A stretch of DNA of 64,000 nt from Flaccisagitta enflata (GCA_965153355.1 OZ231127.1:16554001-16618000); one strand, 5' to 3'. Numbered from the stretch's first letter, positions 43,401 to 52,309 are shown. Translations and numbers: made by a program. Notes: generated by a model from the sequence alone, not told the origin.

Positions 43401-46400
43401 CAAAGATAGCAGGTTGCCAATATCGACAAAAAGATTTTCTGATAATTGCAGATTTTGTGCGTTCAACTAGATCTAAACTTCAGTGACACAAACTTACCTA
43501 TAAACAAAGCCGGATACACGGCTACCGAAGTCGCGTGCGGGTGGGCAGGGGCCATATTTGAGGTCACTAGACAACGTGGGCAGGAGCAGTGAGGTCCAAG
43601 AAATAAAATCATAAAAAAAAGTAAAGTGTGATGGACCAACCGACCAACCGACCGACCGACGGACAAAGCGGGTTGTAGAGTCGCGTGCACGCGACTAAAA
43701 AAAATGCAAAATTTTGAATCAGATAAAAGAATATTTTTTTACAACCCCTTTCCCTAAGTACAGGTACAGTGCTATATGCACCTACTAGGCTCACGCACCT
43801 CAATTTGGCTTTTCGTTGGAAAAAGAATAAAGTATGACAAAAACTCCATCAATGCGGTTGTGTTTTTATCTTATTTGGTAGTTTTTTGGTTACAAGTTCC
43901 ATCTTCAAGCAAAATTTATCTCTGGCAGCTTTTTTAAAGACATAACGTCATGAAATGCTTCTGTGTCTGTAAGGTTCTATCGCTTCCAGAAATATAGCAT
44001 CTTATAACATAACAAGACGCAATGTGAAACCCAATCTTGCTCTGAATAACATTTTTACAACTTTTTAGGTGGTCTTTTTTTCAGCAGTCGGTCATTACAT
44101 TGGTCGGTCGGTCTGCAAGTGCGTTCATACATTACAATTGGTCTGAATTGCTATTATTAATGTTGTGAAGGAAAACTAAAAGTGTGTTCAGGGAACTCTG
44201 ATTTGACCCTAAGACCAGAAACTAACAACCGCATTTGTGGAGTTCTCCATTGTATTTCCACCGATAATCGAGGGTGGGCTACCTCTATTAGACTATTACT
44301 AACCCTGTCAAGATCTAGATGGGATGTTGATAAGCAGTGACTGCACATCCAAAGAGACAATCGTATATCCTACGCTACTGATTGTTTGATTTTTTTTTCT
44401 TTTGTCCTTTTGCATTTGCCTTTGCTCTCTTGTCAGGTGCTACACATTTTTGATGTGTGAATACATACTATATATATTATCATTTCCCTCTAACCTGTTG
44501 GGGAACATTTGCCGCTGTGATAAGTTTCCGTTTCGTCATCACGTCCTTTACGAAGTTTCGTTTTTGGGAAGCAATTTCTCCAATACGAATCATATGTAAA
44601 TCCTAAAGGGTAACTTCTCAATGAGATGATGAACAATCCTTTAGTTGGTTTATCAGTAAAAAGCTTATTAATTGAATTTGGGAGCGGCTAAACGCCGCTG
44701 GGATGTGTCAAGCAGGTGAAACTACATATACATATACAAGTCCAACTACAGGGTGTTTCAAGTCTTTTGCTCTTTAAGGAATCGACATAGCTTTTCCCCT
44801 AGAAAAGTTATTCCAATTCTGAAAAAAAGTCTGAATAGATATTGAAGTGCAGATTTTTTGTCACGAATTTTATCTATTTGCGTTTTTTAGCTTGGGAGCT
44901 ACGGGAGTTTAAAGTAAACAACATTATCTACAGGGTCTTCAAATCGGATTGACTTATTGTAAACCTTTATAACATACAAACTACTTGGAAAAAAGTTTTC
45001 AAATTTTCAGTGTATGTTTGAAATATGCTACCATTTTGTCATGCCAAATTTCAGTATTGAGCACTTTATTGTTGGATGTCAGCAAAAGATTGAATAAACT
45101 TCTGTTTTTTGTCAAAGAGAAATCATTTGAGTCAGTTTCGTTTCTTTATCAGCATGTAATTTTCAAACAAATTGACCTGAAACCTTGAAACTGGCCTTAG
45201 TTAAAAGGCAATTTGTAGATTTTTGGGTGTTTAAACAATAATCTTTTATTTGAGACCAACCGATGCAATCTAAGTCAATTACTTTAAAAATGGCTGGCTG
45301 ACAAAAACAGCTTCTCCAAAGAAATTACACTAAAAATGATTTGTTTTTAAAAATGGTAGCTTTATTCAAAGTGATGCTGACTTTCAATCATCGATTGCTT
45401 GATATTGAGATTTTGCATAACAAAATGGTAGCATATTATCAACATACACTAAAAAATTGAAGACTTTTTGCCGAGTATTTTTCGAGCTTTAAAGGTTTAC
45501 AATAAGTCAATCCGATTTAAAGACCCTGTAGTCAACTAACCATGGTAAAGAATTCTTTAACTAGTTTCGGTTTAACTATGGGCCTGAACTACAGAGAATC
45601 CATGACTGTTTAAAAGCTCTCAAAAAAAAATCTTCAAAATACGACGTTGCTGGACATTGTAGCTTCATTCATTTGTAAATAGAAAAGGATTACAGAAAAA
45701 AATCACAGATTAAAAAAATGCTCATTTTGATTTTTTTCCACAAAAAAATTTTTCTCTTTTCGTTTTTGTCAATTACGTAACTCAGGATTGTTTTAGCTGC
45801 TCGATATCCATGAGCAAATTAAAGAGCTATGAATTTTCTATAAAATGGGGCCAAGAACTAACTCAATTTGTTTTATTCTTATGTGACTATAAAGATAACC
45901 CATGAAAATCAGGTGGTACTGATTTTCCAAATTCTGGACAACCTGTCTTCATTCTTCTGCCATTTCTTAACGGATAGAGATATGACAACCAGCAAGGTCT
46001 AATTGGAAAGATCTTTTGCAGAGCTTCAAAATGATCGTGGATTTTGCTGTTTTTCTCATTGCTTGAATGTGAAACACTAACAAACAAGAAGTTTGCTTTT
46101 TTTTTTACCTATAGTTATCCAGATTAAAGATGCAGGCTGGATATGGTTGTTTTCTCCAAACTTACTTGGTGGGCATATTTAAAAGCGCAGATATGAAAAA
46201 TTGGTGACATAAAAAGACTGCACTTCAAGATCTATTCAGACATTTTTCCAGAGTTGAATTACCTTTTCTAGGAGAAAAGATATGTCGATTCCTTAAAGAG
46301 CAAAAGACTTGAAACACCATGTACATTACCTACGCAATCCGGGAACCTGTTGACGCAGTGTCGCTCGCAGTCGGCGACAGAGGCAACATTTTCTATCTTC

Positions 46401-47728
46401 TCAATATCGAAATCATGGTATTGCCAGTTTTTCTCGATCACACACGTCACATCTGACGTAAAATCTGCCGGGGAAAAATGTAGTGCTCTACTTCACTTCT
46501 GCATCAATCAGCTTGGTAATTGAAATTGCTAATATCGACGACTGCCCATTTTGGTATTGTTAAAAACGCCGACTTAAGTGATTTTCATGGCACTTTTATG
46601 AATGTAATGTTTTTTCAGTCGCGAGCACGCGACTCTACAACCCGCTCTGTCCGTCCGTCGGTCTGTCGGTCCGTCCGTCGGTCATGCTTAGCTTTTTTTC
46701 GCCACCCCTGCCCACCCGCACGCGACTAAGGTAGCCGTGTATCCGGCCTTGTTTGAATTTTACTCAAAACACGTCCTCTTCAATTCTCCTTATATTTTGG
46801 TCAAATATGCCGCTAGGGGTCATGGACTAAAGCAAGAAAAAAATTGGAATACTCCTCATCTCTAATTGTGGAAAAACATGGTTAAAATGATTTGTTGTTA
46901 AAATCGTCAATTTCAACAACTTCAAATTTCATTTATTTTCAGTGGTTATAACATTGCTGAAATCAGCGACTTTGAAACACTACTTTGCAATTATATTCTA
47001 ACTACCACTGTTTCGATGGTCTGATTTGGACCCTAGTGATATCCATTTGGACTAAATGGGCAAATGTTGCCTTGATTCATTAGGTACTGATTGTGTGGCA
47101 TGGAAAGCCATGAAGTCAAATTCAACACATTCTGTCTGAGTTATCAATTCTTTATGATTTTTAGTTGCGGACACGCAACTCTATAAGAGGCTTTGTCCGT
47201 CTGTTGGTTCATCGGTCCATTGGTCTGTCAGTCTGTCGGTCCATGATGATCAAGTCAAAAAATGGAAAAACAAGCGTTTTGGATACTTTTAGTGTATGTT
47301 TGTGTGTTGGGCTGGGGTTGGGGTGTAGATGGTGGTTGGATGCTCCTGCCTACCCGTCCGCAACAATATTGTGACCCCGCGTCACTTGTTTAAAATAAAA
47401 AGGGGGACCCGTTCTACCCTAGGTGACCCATTTTACCCCACTCTGTTCCAGACTACTACAGTTGAACCTCGCTCCAACGGATTTCAGGGGGCCGTTTCAT
47501 CACCCCAGTAGTCAGAAAAAGTTGAAGAAGCTCGATATTCCTTCATCAATTTCAAATTGAAGCCAGATAGATTTGAAGGTGAACCTGACAAATTTTATAA
47601 AATACCAACTTGGAAAAAATGGTAAAGAATTTGATTCATTCATAACAAGGCCAACACCTATAAGTTGCGTGCGGGACATAGATAACTTAAGAAGACTGTA
47701 AATGACTCAAGCTCAAGATGATTTGAAA

Positions 47729-47787
<59 letters not shown>

Positions 47788-48718
47788 CTGACAAACTGAA
47801 AATCTTCGCTCACCCCGCACATTGATATCGTCGTCCCCATCGGCGCCTTTTACTTTGACCAATACTTGAGTCCCAATCTCGAGGATCCCTGATGGGTATT
47901 TGTTCGGGAAAAGTCTTTTTCTTTCCATGTACTGATACTTTTGCTCTTGCCGATAATCGTCGTAAGTTATATTGTATAAATATCGCGTTAGAGTCGCCTC
48001 TCGCCATTGACTGAAATACACGCCTGAAGGATAACGGCAGAAATTCTTTTGTTTGGACATATAATTCTTGAGAATCTTCGAGTTAAGCGGTGATGGAGTT
48101 TTTCCCCAATTTAACCAACAAATCTCTCACAATAGCGACCAAAAGGATGTTTTGTTTCGCTTATGATATTTCGTTATGAAATCGATGTGGGTTTCAAAAA
48201 CGTAAAATTAATCAAGATCAAATAAAAGCTGTAAAACACAAACGGTTGCTTGAACATACTTGTAGTCAATCAAATACGTCAGAATTAGCCGTTCTGCACG
48301 TTTCAAACGTTTGCGTGAGCAACCAACCGATCAACCGACCGGCAGACCGACCGACCGGCAAACCGACTGACATTACCCCTAATAGAAGTGCGAGGACGCA
48401 CTTAAAAACAAGGTCAGATACACAGCAAGACCGTTGCGGACGGTTGGACAGGAAAAGTGATGCCAAAACCGCTAGCAATTTAAAATTGTTATGGATCGAC
48501 GAACGGACGAACCAAAGGTCGAACAGACCCACGCGGTAAGGTGTAGAGTCGCGTGTCCGTGACTAAAAATGCAAAGAGGTAAAATCGTACCTACGGCTTC
48601 GCTTTTGACAAGAACTTTTGACTTGTCTGCCGGCGTTAAAAAAGTCTCTTCTTTGGTGGGAGAAATCAAGACGAAGAAAAGAGTTAAGCAAAACGGAATC
48701 CAACGAAGGACCAGATGG
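40112..48718 (-). CDS. Predicted six-exon gene: type I membrane protein with PAN-like domain and Ser tract
   Basis: Exons on the minus strand: 48718-48591, 48125-47814, 46464-46330, 42647-42472, 41557-40866, 40454-40112. Intron phases are 1, 1, 1, 0 and 2. Every junction has GT..AG and the frame is open throughout, about 593 codons from a CTG at 48714. Order: hydrophobic WIPFCLTLFFVLIS start (signal peptide-like); hydrophilic region with a YNIT sequon; PAN/Apple-like DFDIEKIENVASVADCERHC; a Cys-containing exon with NAT, NET and NRS sequons; an acidic stretch; about 60 mostly serine residues; a Trp-rich globular segment; one membrane helix (about residues 485-510); and a basic-start tail of about 83 residues with ETYDLAP. 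Together this suggests a surface receptor or adhesion protein. Ligand and family are unknown. No ATG is found at the predicted start. Introns hold HINE-like, M3 and mariner-like elements. Confidence 0.6.
40482..40665 (-). mobile_element. HINE-like element in the last intron
   Basis: 184 bp in reverse: AATAAGGCCGGATACACGGC, CTAGTCGCATGCGGGTG, core GGGCAGGAGC twice, GACCAACCGACGG, CACGCGACTA. The 5' palindrome is reduced. Confidence 0.82.
40670..40865. other. Intron remainder
   Basis: Unique sequence between the HINE-like copy and the donor at 40865. Nothing recognised. Confidence 0.4.
40866..41557 (-). CDS. Exon: acidic stretch, Ser tract and globular segment
   Basis: 692 bp. The acceptor TTTTTTCTTCAACCCAG is followed by SEAESNKIDWICKETN and ENDEENNANIPIDN. 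Next come about 60 codons, mainly TCT, produced by the GAA/TCT microsatellite, then CRRFYDGRLTSFTYEAK, GIWIDLVDNKELSRIVLDEP and LEVRLFSTRERVHV. The exon ends at TTTTG/GTAGGC in phase 2; read through, the next codon would be TAG. The globular part is faintly discoidin-like (WIDLVDNKELSRI) but I do not assign it. Confidence 0.65.
41258..41432. repeat. (GAA)n trinucleotide repeat inside a coding exon
   Basis: About 45 GAA units with CGA, GGA, ACA and AAA variants. All three minus-strand frames are open across it; flanking protein and splice phase select the serine frame. Confidence 0.9.
41606..41790 (+). mobile_element. HINE-like 5' part, GTCGCTGGC subfamily
   Basis: TGGTCGCTGGCTAAGCAACT, TTTAAGAGAGTGTGTG, ACGTGAAATTGACTGA: the same layout as 14046. 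It lies about 50 bp upstream of the acceptor of the Ser-tract exon. Confidence 0.65.
41790..42370. mobile_element. M3-type element(s) with 20-bp repeats, decayed
   Basis: GCCTCGAGGCTGGGATT-type units at 41800-41900 and 42075-42350, AAAGCATAGGTCATTAG at 41960, GAGGGGCAGCGGCTGCAAAGG at 42036, and CCTTGCGGCCGCTG at 42340. These look like two or three partial copies of the M3 family. Confidence 0.6.
42472..42647 (-). CDS. Exon with three N-glycosylation sequons
   Basis: 176 bp. Acceptor AATCATTTCCAG, donor GTAAGG. It reads QRCESTCWVTGVVSEK, VTNATYVVTIDPTC, LLNETQRPIKQEF and NRSYNEIRHHPTALL. Two bases complete the codon left by the previous exon and the exon ends in phase 0. Three Cys and three sequons fit an extracellular segment; the first Cys residues may finish the PAN fold. 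Confidence 0.65.
42950..43150. repeat. Degenerate GACTTAAAATG repeat
   Basis: About 15 irregular units. The same motif forms the core of some HINE-like copies (10381, 28843), so this may be an orphan core. Confidence 0.65.
43150..43500. other. No gene seen (intron sequence)
   Basis: AT-rich unique sequence within the long fourth... third intron interval between exons at 46330 and 42647. Nothing recognised. Confidence 0.4.
43503..43697 (-). mobile_element. HINE-like element, GTCGCGTGCACGCGACT subfamily
   Basis: 195 bp in reverse: AACAAAGCCGGATACACGGC, AAGTCGCGTGCGGGTGG, GGGCAGGGGCC, GACCAACCGACCG, GTCGCGTGCACGCGACTA. Nearly identical to 61754, so recently copied. Confidence 0.92.
43700..44150. 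other. No gene seen (intron sequence)
   Basis: AT-rich; GGTCGGTCGGTCTGC at 44103 is a microsatellite scrap. Confidence 0.4.
44160..44379 (-). pseudogene. Possible relic of a Penelope-type RT motif
   Basis: One minus-strand frame reads GYTIVSLDVQSLLINIP then stops. This resembles RT motif A as seen in Penelope-like elements (aspartate followed by a short SL-x-x-NIP run). Following sequence is open in another frame without clear motifs. Too short to be sure. Confidence 0.35.
44749..46321. mobile_element. Tc1/mariner-like element, 1573 bp, non-coding
   Basis: TA-CAGGGTGTTTCAAGTCTTTT at the left; the complement at the right ends ACTTGAAACACCATG-TA. The inverted arms extend over 60 bp (CTCTTTAAGGAATCGACATA and its complement). 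It contains a second element at 44931-45528. No transposase. It lies in an intron, its right end 8 bp from the PAN exon's donor. Confidence 0.9.
44931..45528. mobile_element. Nested Tc1/mariner-like MITE, 598 bp
   Basis: TA-CAGGGTCTTCAAATCGGATT and AATCGGATT-type complement AAGACCCTG-TA. The inverted arms are at least 35 bp (GACTTATTGTAAACC and complement). Inserted in the larger element. Confidence 0.88.
46330..46464 (-). CDS. Exon: PAN/Apple-like segment
   Basis: 135 bp, symmetric phase 1-1. Acceptor TTTTTCCCCGGCAG, donor GTAG/GTAATG (an alternative GTAGGT donor lies four bases earlier). It reads FTSDVTCVIEKNWQYHDFD, IEKIENVASVADCERHC and VNRFPDC. The Cys spacing and the N-V-x-S-x-x-x-C-x-x-x-C core are typical of PAN/Apple modules, which mediate protein or carbohydrate contacts. 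Confidence 0.7.
46616..46753 (+). mobile_element. HINE-like element in the intron, GCACGCGACT subfamily
   Basis: 138 bp: CAGTCGCGAGCACGCGACT, GTCCGTCGGTCTGTCGG, CCGCACGCGACTAAGG, AGCCGTGTATCCGGCCTTGTT. Confidence 0.9.
46760..47155. other. No gene seen (intron sequence)
   Basis: AT-rich unique sequence. Nothing recognised. Confidence 0.4.
47162..47390 (+). mobile_element. HINE-like element, GTTGCGGAC 5' end with TGTGACCCC 3' end
   Basis: 229 bp: AGTTGCGGACACGCAACT, GTCTGTTGGTTCATCGGTCC, CGTCCGCAACAATATTG, hairpin GTGACCCCGCGTCAC, TTGTT. It shows that one 5' end is shared by elements with two different tails. Confidence 0.9.
47455..47515. other. Possible end of a pogo/Tigger-like element
   Basis: TA-CAGTTGAACCTCGCTCC resembles the CAG-plus-CCCCGC ends of the MITE at 56414. 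No opposite end was found. Confidence 0.3.
47644..47783 (-). mobile_element. HINE-like 3' fragment followed by (TC)n
   Basis: AACAAGGCCAACACCTAT, AAGTTGCGTGCGGG, ATGACTCAAGCTCAAGATGA core, then about 26 TC units (47731-47783). The 5' end is absent. Confidence 0.65.
47814..48125 (-). CDS. Exon: hydrophilic extracellular region
   Basis: 312 bp, phase 1-1. Acceptor GCTATTGTGAG, donor GTGAGC. It reads CWLNWGKTPSPLNSKILKN, CRYPSGVYFSQWREATL, RYLYNITYDDYRQEQKY and ILEIGTQVLVKVKGADGDDD. One N-I-T sequon and two Cys. No family recognised. Confidence 0.6.
48240..48404 (-). mobile_element. HINE-like 5' fragment in intron 1
   Basis: GACCGGCAGACCGACC microsatellite, CCCCTAATAGAAGTGCG, AGGACGCACTTA: a variant palindrome AAGTGCGTCC / GTGCG. 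The 3' end is not clear. Confidence 0.6.
48407..48565 (-). mobile_element. HINE-like element in intron 1, complete
   Basis: 159 bp in reverse: AACAAGGTCAGATACACAGC, CCGTTGCGGACGG, GACGAACGGACG, GTCGCGTGTCCGTGACTA. It lies 26 bp from the first-exon donor. Confidence 0.82.
48591..48718 (-). CDS. Predicted first exon with signal peptide-like sequence, no ATG
   Basis: It reads LVLRWIPFCLTLFFVLIS then PTKEETFLTPADKSKVLVK to a GTAG/GTACGA donor (phase 1). CACCATCTGG stands where an initiator would be expected; no in-frame ATG occurs before the M2 element at 48724. Alternatively only 48650-48591 is an internal exon, since CTTAAC plus a pyrimidine tract and CCACCAAAG upstream resemble a branch point and acceptor. 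Confidence 0.45.
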
Positions 48719-48723
48719 TGATA

Positions 48724-48991
48724 GGGCGTGTTTCTAGTGACGACAAAAACGCGTTTGTTCCCGTGATACGCGTTTTCAGTGTGTACACATATTTATGAAT
48801 TTCATCCTTCCTATGAGGGAGTGTGGGAACTGAGTGAGTGAGCCCGTGAACGGAGTGAGCGAGCAAAGTAAGTGTAGCATAGCGAAGCGCTGCAGAGAGA
48901 GTGAGGGAAGTGAGCGGTGCGAGCAAACCAACATAGCGAGCGACCGATTGGCCCGTTTAAAACGCGGTTGTCTGTGACTAGAAACAAACCC
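48724..48991. mobile_element. M2 MITE, copy b
   Basis: 268 bp: GGGCGTGTTTCTAGT at the left, ACTAGAAACAAACCC at the right, ATA on both sides. The interior has GAGTGAGTGAGCCCGTG and GAGCGAGCAAAG. It sits 6 bp upstream of the predicted first exon. Confidence 0.85.
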
Positions 48992-48994
48992 ATA

Positions 48995-49738
48995 GCTAAA
49001 GCCAGGAAGAAGACGTCTTCTTATCAATACGTAAAGATAGTTACATATCTTGTTTCGGTTCTTCATTTTTTTTAAAAGTTGAGATTTGAGTTAACGTAGC
49101 GCAATCAAAAAACATCTAATATCTTTCAGAAGTCAAATCAGTCCATTGTTGTTTTTGTTGCCCCGACTCCACTTTGATAATAGGAACTTTTCGGACAATC
49201 ATATCGGACAATCATATCGGACAATCATATTTTGATAATAGGAACTTTTCTGACAAAACATCCAGGCCTTTCTTGTTTAGATCCGTTAGTGTGTTAATTC
49301 AGTCATTTATGATTTTATTAGTTTTTTTATTGTTTTTTTATCAGTTTCTTTTTCATTAGTTCCTTTTTTGTCAACAAGAGAAATCAAGGTCAAGTTAGAG
49401 GCCAATTTGTGTTTCTTCTTGATTTAAAAAAATGAATGAATGAATGAATGAATAAATGAATGAGTGAATGAATGAATGAATGCATAAATGAATGAAAGAA
49501 TGGATGAGAAAATGACTGAAAGAAAGAATGGTTGAAAGAATGAATAGCAACGTTTGAATCCAACAGCGGGGAGAAATTGATACCGAATCCAAAGTAATGA
49601 ATGCCGAATGCGGGCAAACCGGCGGTGTGGAGTTTGGACGAACTGAAGACAATTTCTTTAATTAATGACGTGCATTTCGTTGTCGTAACTCGTTTGTGAT
49701 AATAGCTACATTAGCCTAAAACTCAATTTAAATGATTC
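48995..49738. other. Short tandem motifs, no gene
   Basis: GGACAATCATATC is repeated three times (49192-49230), GATAATAGGAACTTTTC occurs twice, and an (AATG)n tract runs 49430-49505. Nothing coding. Confidence 0.55.
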
Positions 49739-49782
49739 ACCCGCACGCGACTGGGGTAGCCGGGTATCCCGCCATGTTTTTA
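49739..49782 (+). mobile_element. Orphan HINE-like 3' end
   Basis: CCCGCACGCGACTGGGG, AGCCGGGTATCCCGCCATGTT. No 5' half nearby. Confidence 0.6.
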
Positions 49783-49784
49783 AG

Positions 49785-50253
49785 CAATTTCCTGTTGTCA
49801 GATATCTGATACGATTTTTGTCAAGTGTATCTTATCTCAGATTGCTTCAATGATAACAAGAATCTTGCCGAAGGACATGAAATAACAGCAAAATTTTGCT
49901 GTTTCGTTAACGAGGGCATCTGCAACTCTGATAGAAAAAAAAAGTCGTTACAATTGATGAGACCATCCCAGAATACATAATTTCCCTTTTCGACTAATGT
50001 ATGCGCTGAGTGTCGTCCAGCGCGTTCCAGGCGATGAAAATAATGTGTCAGTTGCCTGTTAATGTTTTCTCCAGTCCATCTCCCTCCGAGGTGGCGCTCC
50101 TGCGTTTCTGCGTTTCTATCTTTTCTTTTCCTTTTTCTTTTCCATCTTCTTCGTTTTGTTCGTTACTTTTCACTTTTTTATCTTCTTTTCCAATCGTTGT
50201 GTTCCGCTATTTCTTTGACTCTTTGCCTTTGTTTCTTGTTGGTTTTTTTTTCC

Positions 50254-50260
<7 letters not shown>
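49785..50260. other. No gene supported
   Basis: T-rich from 50100. Open frames here are phenylalanine/serine-rich composition effects. Confidence 0.4.
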
Positions 50261-50261
<1 letters not shown>

Positions 50262-50285
<24 letters not shown>

Positions 50286-50338
50286 TTTCTTTTTCTTTTT
50301 CTTTTTCTTTTTCTTTTTCTTTTTCTTTTTCTTCTTCT
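50262..50338. repeat. (CTTTTT)n hexamer repeat
   Basis: About 12 units of CTTTTT. Confidence 0.95.
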
Positions 50339-50386
50339 TTCTCATTTTCGTCTTCTCTTTCTTCTTTACTTTTTGTCTCCGGTTTT

Positions 50387-50428
50387 CAGGTGCGTTAATG
50401 GCACCTCTATGAGAGGTCGGTTGGTCTA

Positions 50429-50463
<35 letters not shown>

Positions 50464-50560
50464 GACAGTCTGCCTGTATCTATGTCTGTCTGTTTGTCAG
50501 TCATGTTTGGATGACAAATTGCCAAAAAAATGATTGTAAATAACCAAACTATCTCTGAAA
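50387..50560 (+). mobile_element. HINE-like 5' part, GGTGCG subfamily
   Basis: CAGGTGCGTTAATGGCACCTC, TGAGAGGTCGG, ten GTCT units, AGTCATGTTTGGATGACAAATTG-type core. No 3' end. Confidence 0.65.
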
Positions 50561-50695
50561 ACGTACCGCGTTTGTGAAAATTACTGTTGTTCATCACAGA
50601 TACCATTAACATTCTTCCTCTGCATTCATCATTTGTATTCTTCAACCAATTTAAAGTCACATTTAAAATTGATCATTGCCGAGTTTCTAAGAGCA

Positions 50696-50866
50696 ATAAG
50701 GCCGTAATCACTCCCCCCAGTCGCGGACGAGTAGGCGGGAGCGGAATAGCAAAAAAACGCTTGATTTTTGTTTTGTTTACCGACCGACCGACCGACCGAC
50801 CAACCAACCAACCAACCAACCAACCGACCGACCGACCGACATGGCATGTTCTAGAGTCGCGTGTAC
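50696..50866 (-). mobile_element. HINE-like element, GTCGCGGACG subfamily
   Basis: 171 bp in reverse: AATAAGGCCGTAATCAC, CAGTCGCGGACGAG, (CCGA/CCAA)n of about 18 units, TTCTAGAGTCGCGTGTAC. Confidence 0.75.
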
Positions 50867-50960
50867 TTGGTTGTGGGCCTTACGTCTGGAAATTGAGTAT
50901 CGAAGCTATGATTTTGTACTACCACCAAAGAAAAAACGGAAGTACAGTTGAGATGTTTTT

Positions 50961-51152
50961 TAGTCGCGTGCTAAGCGACACTACACCTTGCTTAGTTCGT
51001 CTGTCGGTTAGTCAGTTGGTCTGTCACGCCTTACTTTTTTCATGTTTCTGCGGTCTTTCGCCTTGCTGCTCCCGCCCTAATGCTCTGGTCACTTCTTATA
51101 CAGCCCTGGCCAACCCGCACGCGACTGGAGTAGCGGTGTATCCGACCTTTCT
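50961..51152 (+). mobile_element. HINE-like element, GTCGCGTGCTAAGCGACA subfamily
   Basis: 192 bp: TAGTCGCGTGCTAAGCGACA, CACCTTG, GTCTGTCGGTTAGTCAG, CCGCACGCGACTGG, GCGGTGTATCCGACCTT. Confidence 0.82.
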
Positions 51153-51242
51153 ATTGCAAAATAGTGTGGCTTGTTCGTCAGGTACAGCTGACCATCGTGC
51201 TACCCCGCGCATTTTACGCTCTTCTTCTCTCCTGCCAGTTTT

Positions 51243-51382
51243 TAGTCGCGGACACGGGACTCTACACCTTGGCGTGTCGGTCGGTGTGTCGGTATGTCCG
51301 TCACATTCCGAGCGGTTTTCACATTACTGCTCCTGCCCAACCGTCGCGTCCGCGACTGAATTGCCGTGTATCCGGCCTTATT
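51243..51382 (+). mobile_element. HINE-like element, GTCGCGGACA subfamily
   Basis: 140 bp: TAGTCGCGGACACGGGACT, ACACCTTGG, GTCGGTCGGTGTGTCGG, GTCCGCGACTG, GCCGTGTATCCGGCCTTATT. Confidence 0.85.
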
Positions 51383-51587
51383 TTCATTGTTCGTGCACTT
51401 CCTCCACTAGAGGTCGCTTTCTTGGCTAGACTCAGAAACGGGGGAACTTTCTTTCTTCATGTGCTCTCTCGACCGAACTCGGAGTTTTCGCACTCAGAGT
51501 TAAATTGAGTGTTTGCCATTAAATTTGGAATTCCACAGCCTCGTAAATGACTAGGAATGACATATTGACAGACAACGTGGGGCAAAA

Positions 51588-51632
<45 letters not shown>
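51588..51632. repeat. (GA)n microsatellite
   Basis: About 20 GA units. Confidence 0.95.
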
Positions 51633-51635
<3 letters not shown>

Positions 51636-51639
51636 ACTG

Positions 51640-52080
51640 GTATACTGCAAGAGAAAAGCAGAAAGACATTTCAGTTTAAAAGCTGTGACAATTTCTTTGA
51701 AATGCCGTCCCCTTCGTTTTTTCCATTTTTTTTCTTTTCTTTTTATTTTTCTTTTTTTTTTTGCGAGTCATTCTTCCAATCTTTCATTTTGCCTTTCCCT
51801 TTACAATTTTTCTCCTCGTCATTAAACGCATTATATGCTCGCAATGACGCATTTAGTCGTTTAGTCATTTAGTCGTTTAGTCACGTTTCTTTCTAAGCCT
51901 ATCTTCATGGAATTGAAATCATAAACCGCGCTTTTGGTTCTGGGGAGGTCATCGGGAAAATACAGGTAAATGTTTTGTCTTTTGTGATCTGCACACCGCT
52001 CTCTCAATATGCCCATTGCAGCTGCGGCGGTCAAAACGATTTTTTCCCTTCTTTAATGGTTACTAATTCCAATTGTTCAT
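51640..52080. other. No gene supported
   Basis: Three TTTAGTCGTTTAGTCATTTAG units at 51850-51885. A possible acceptor (GACCGCCGCAG, minus strand, near 52020) is phase-compatible with the exon candidate at 52115 but gives only about 31 residues. Confidence 0.35.
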
Positions 52081-52092
52081 CGGTTTGTTTAC

Positions 52093-52115
52093 CGTCCACT
52101 GCGATCGTCCGCCAT
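52093..52115 (-). CDS. Possible first coding exon (weak)
   Basis: Minus strand: ATGGCGGACGATCGCAGTG reads MADDRSG and meets a GTAAAC donor. This resembles a short initiating exon, upstream of which (plus-strand 52217-52302) lies a TC microsatellite. No convincing partner exon. Confidence 0.22.
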
Positions 52116-52214
52116 CGTCAATTGTTTATCATAAACTGTGTTGTTTTCCCCGTTTTTCGTTCTTTTTATTTCTCATAGTGGTATTTTTTCCCGGCATTTC
52201 CGTTTTTTCCAAAT

Positions 52215-52216
<2 letters not shown>

Positions 52217-52302
<86 letters not shown>
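52217..52302. repeat. (TC)n microsatellite
   Basis: About 43 TC units. Confidence 0.97.
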
Positions 52303-52306
<4 letters not shown>

Positions 52307-52309
52307 CTT

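Noticed and set aside
50010-50465. Phe/Leu-rich open frames suggesting membrane proteins
   Set aside because: Produced by T-rich and CTTTTT-repeat sequence; no stop-transfer pattern or splice context.
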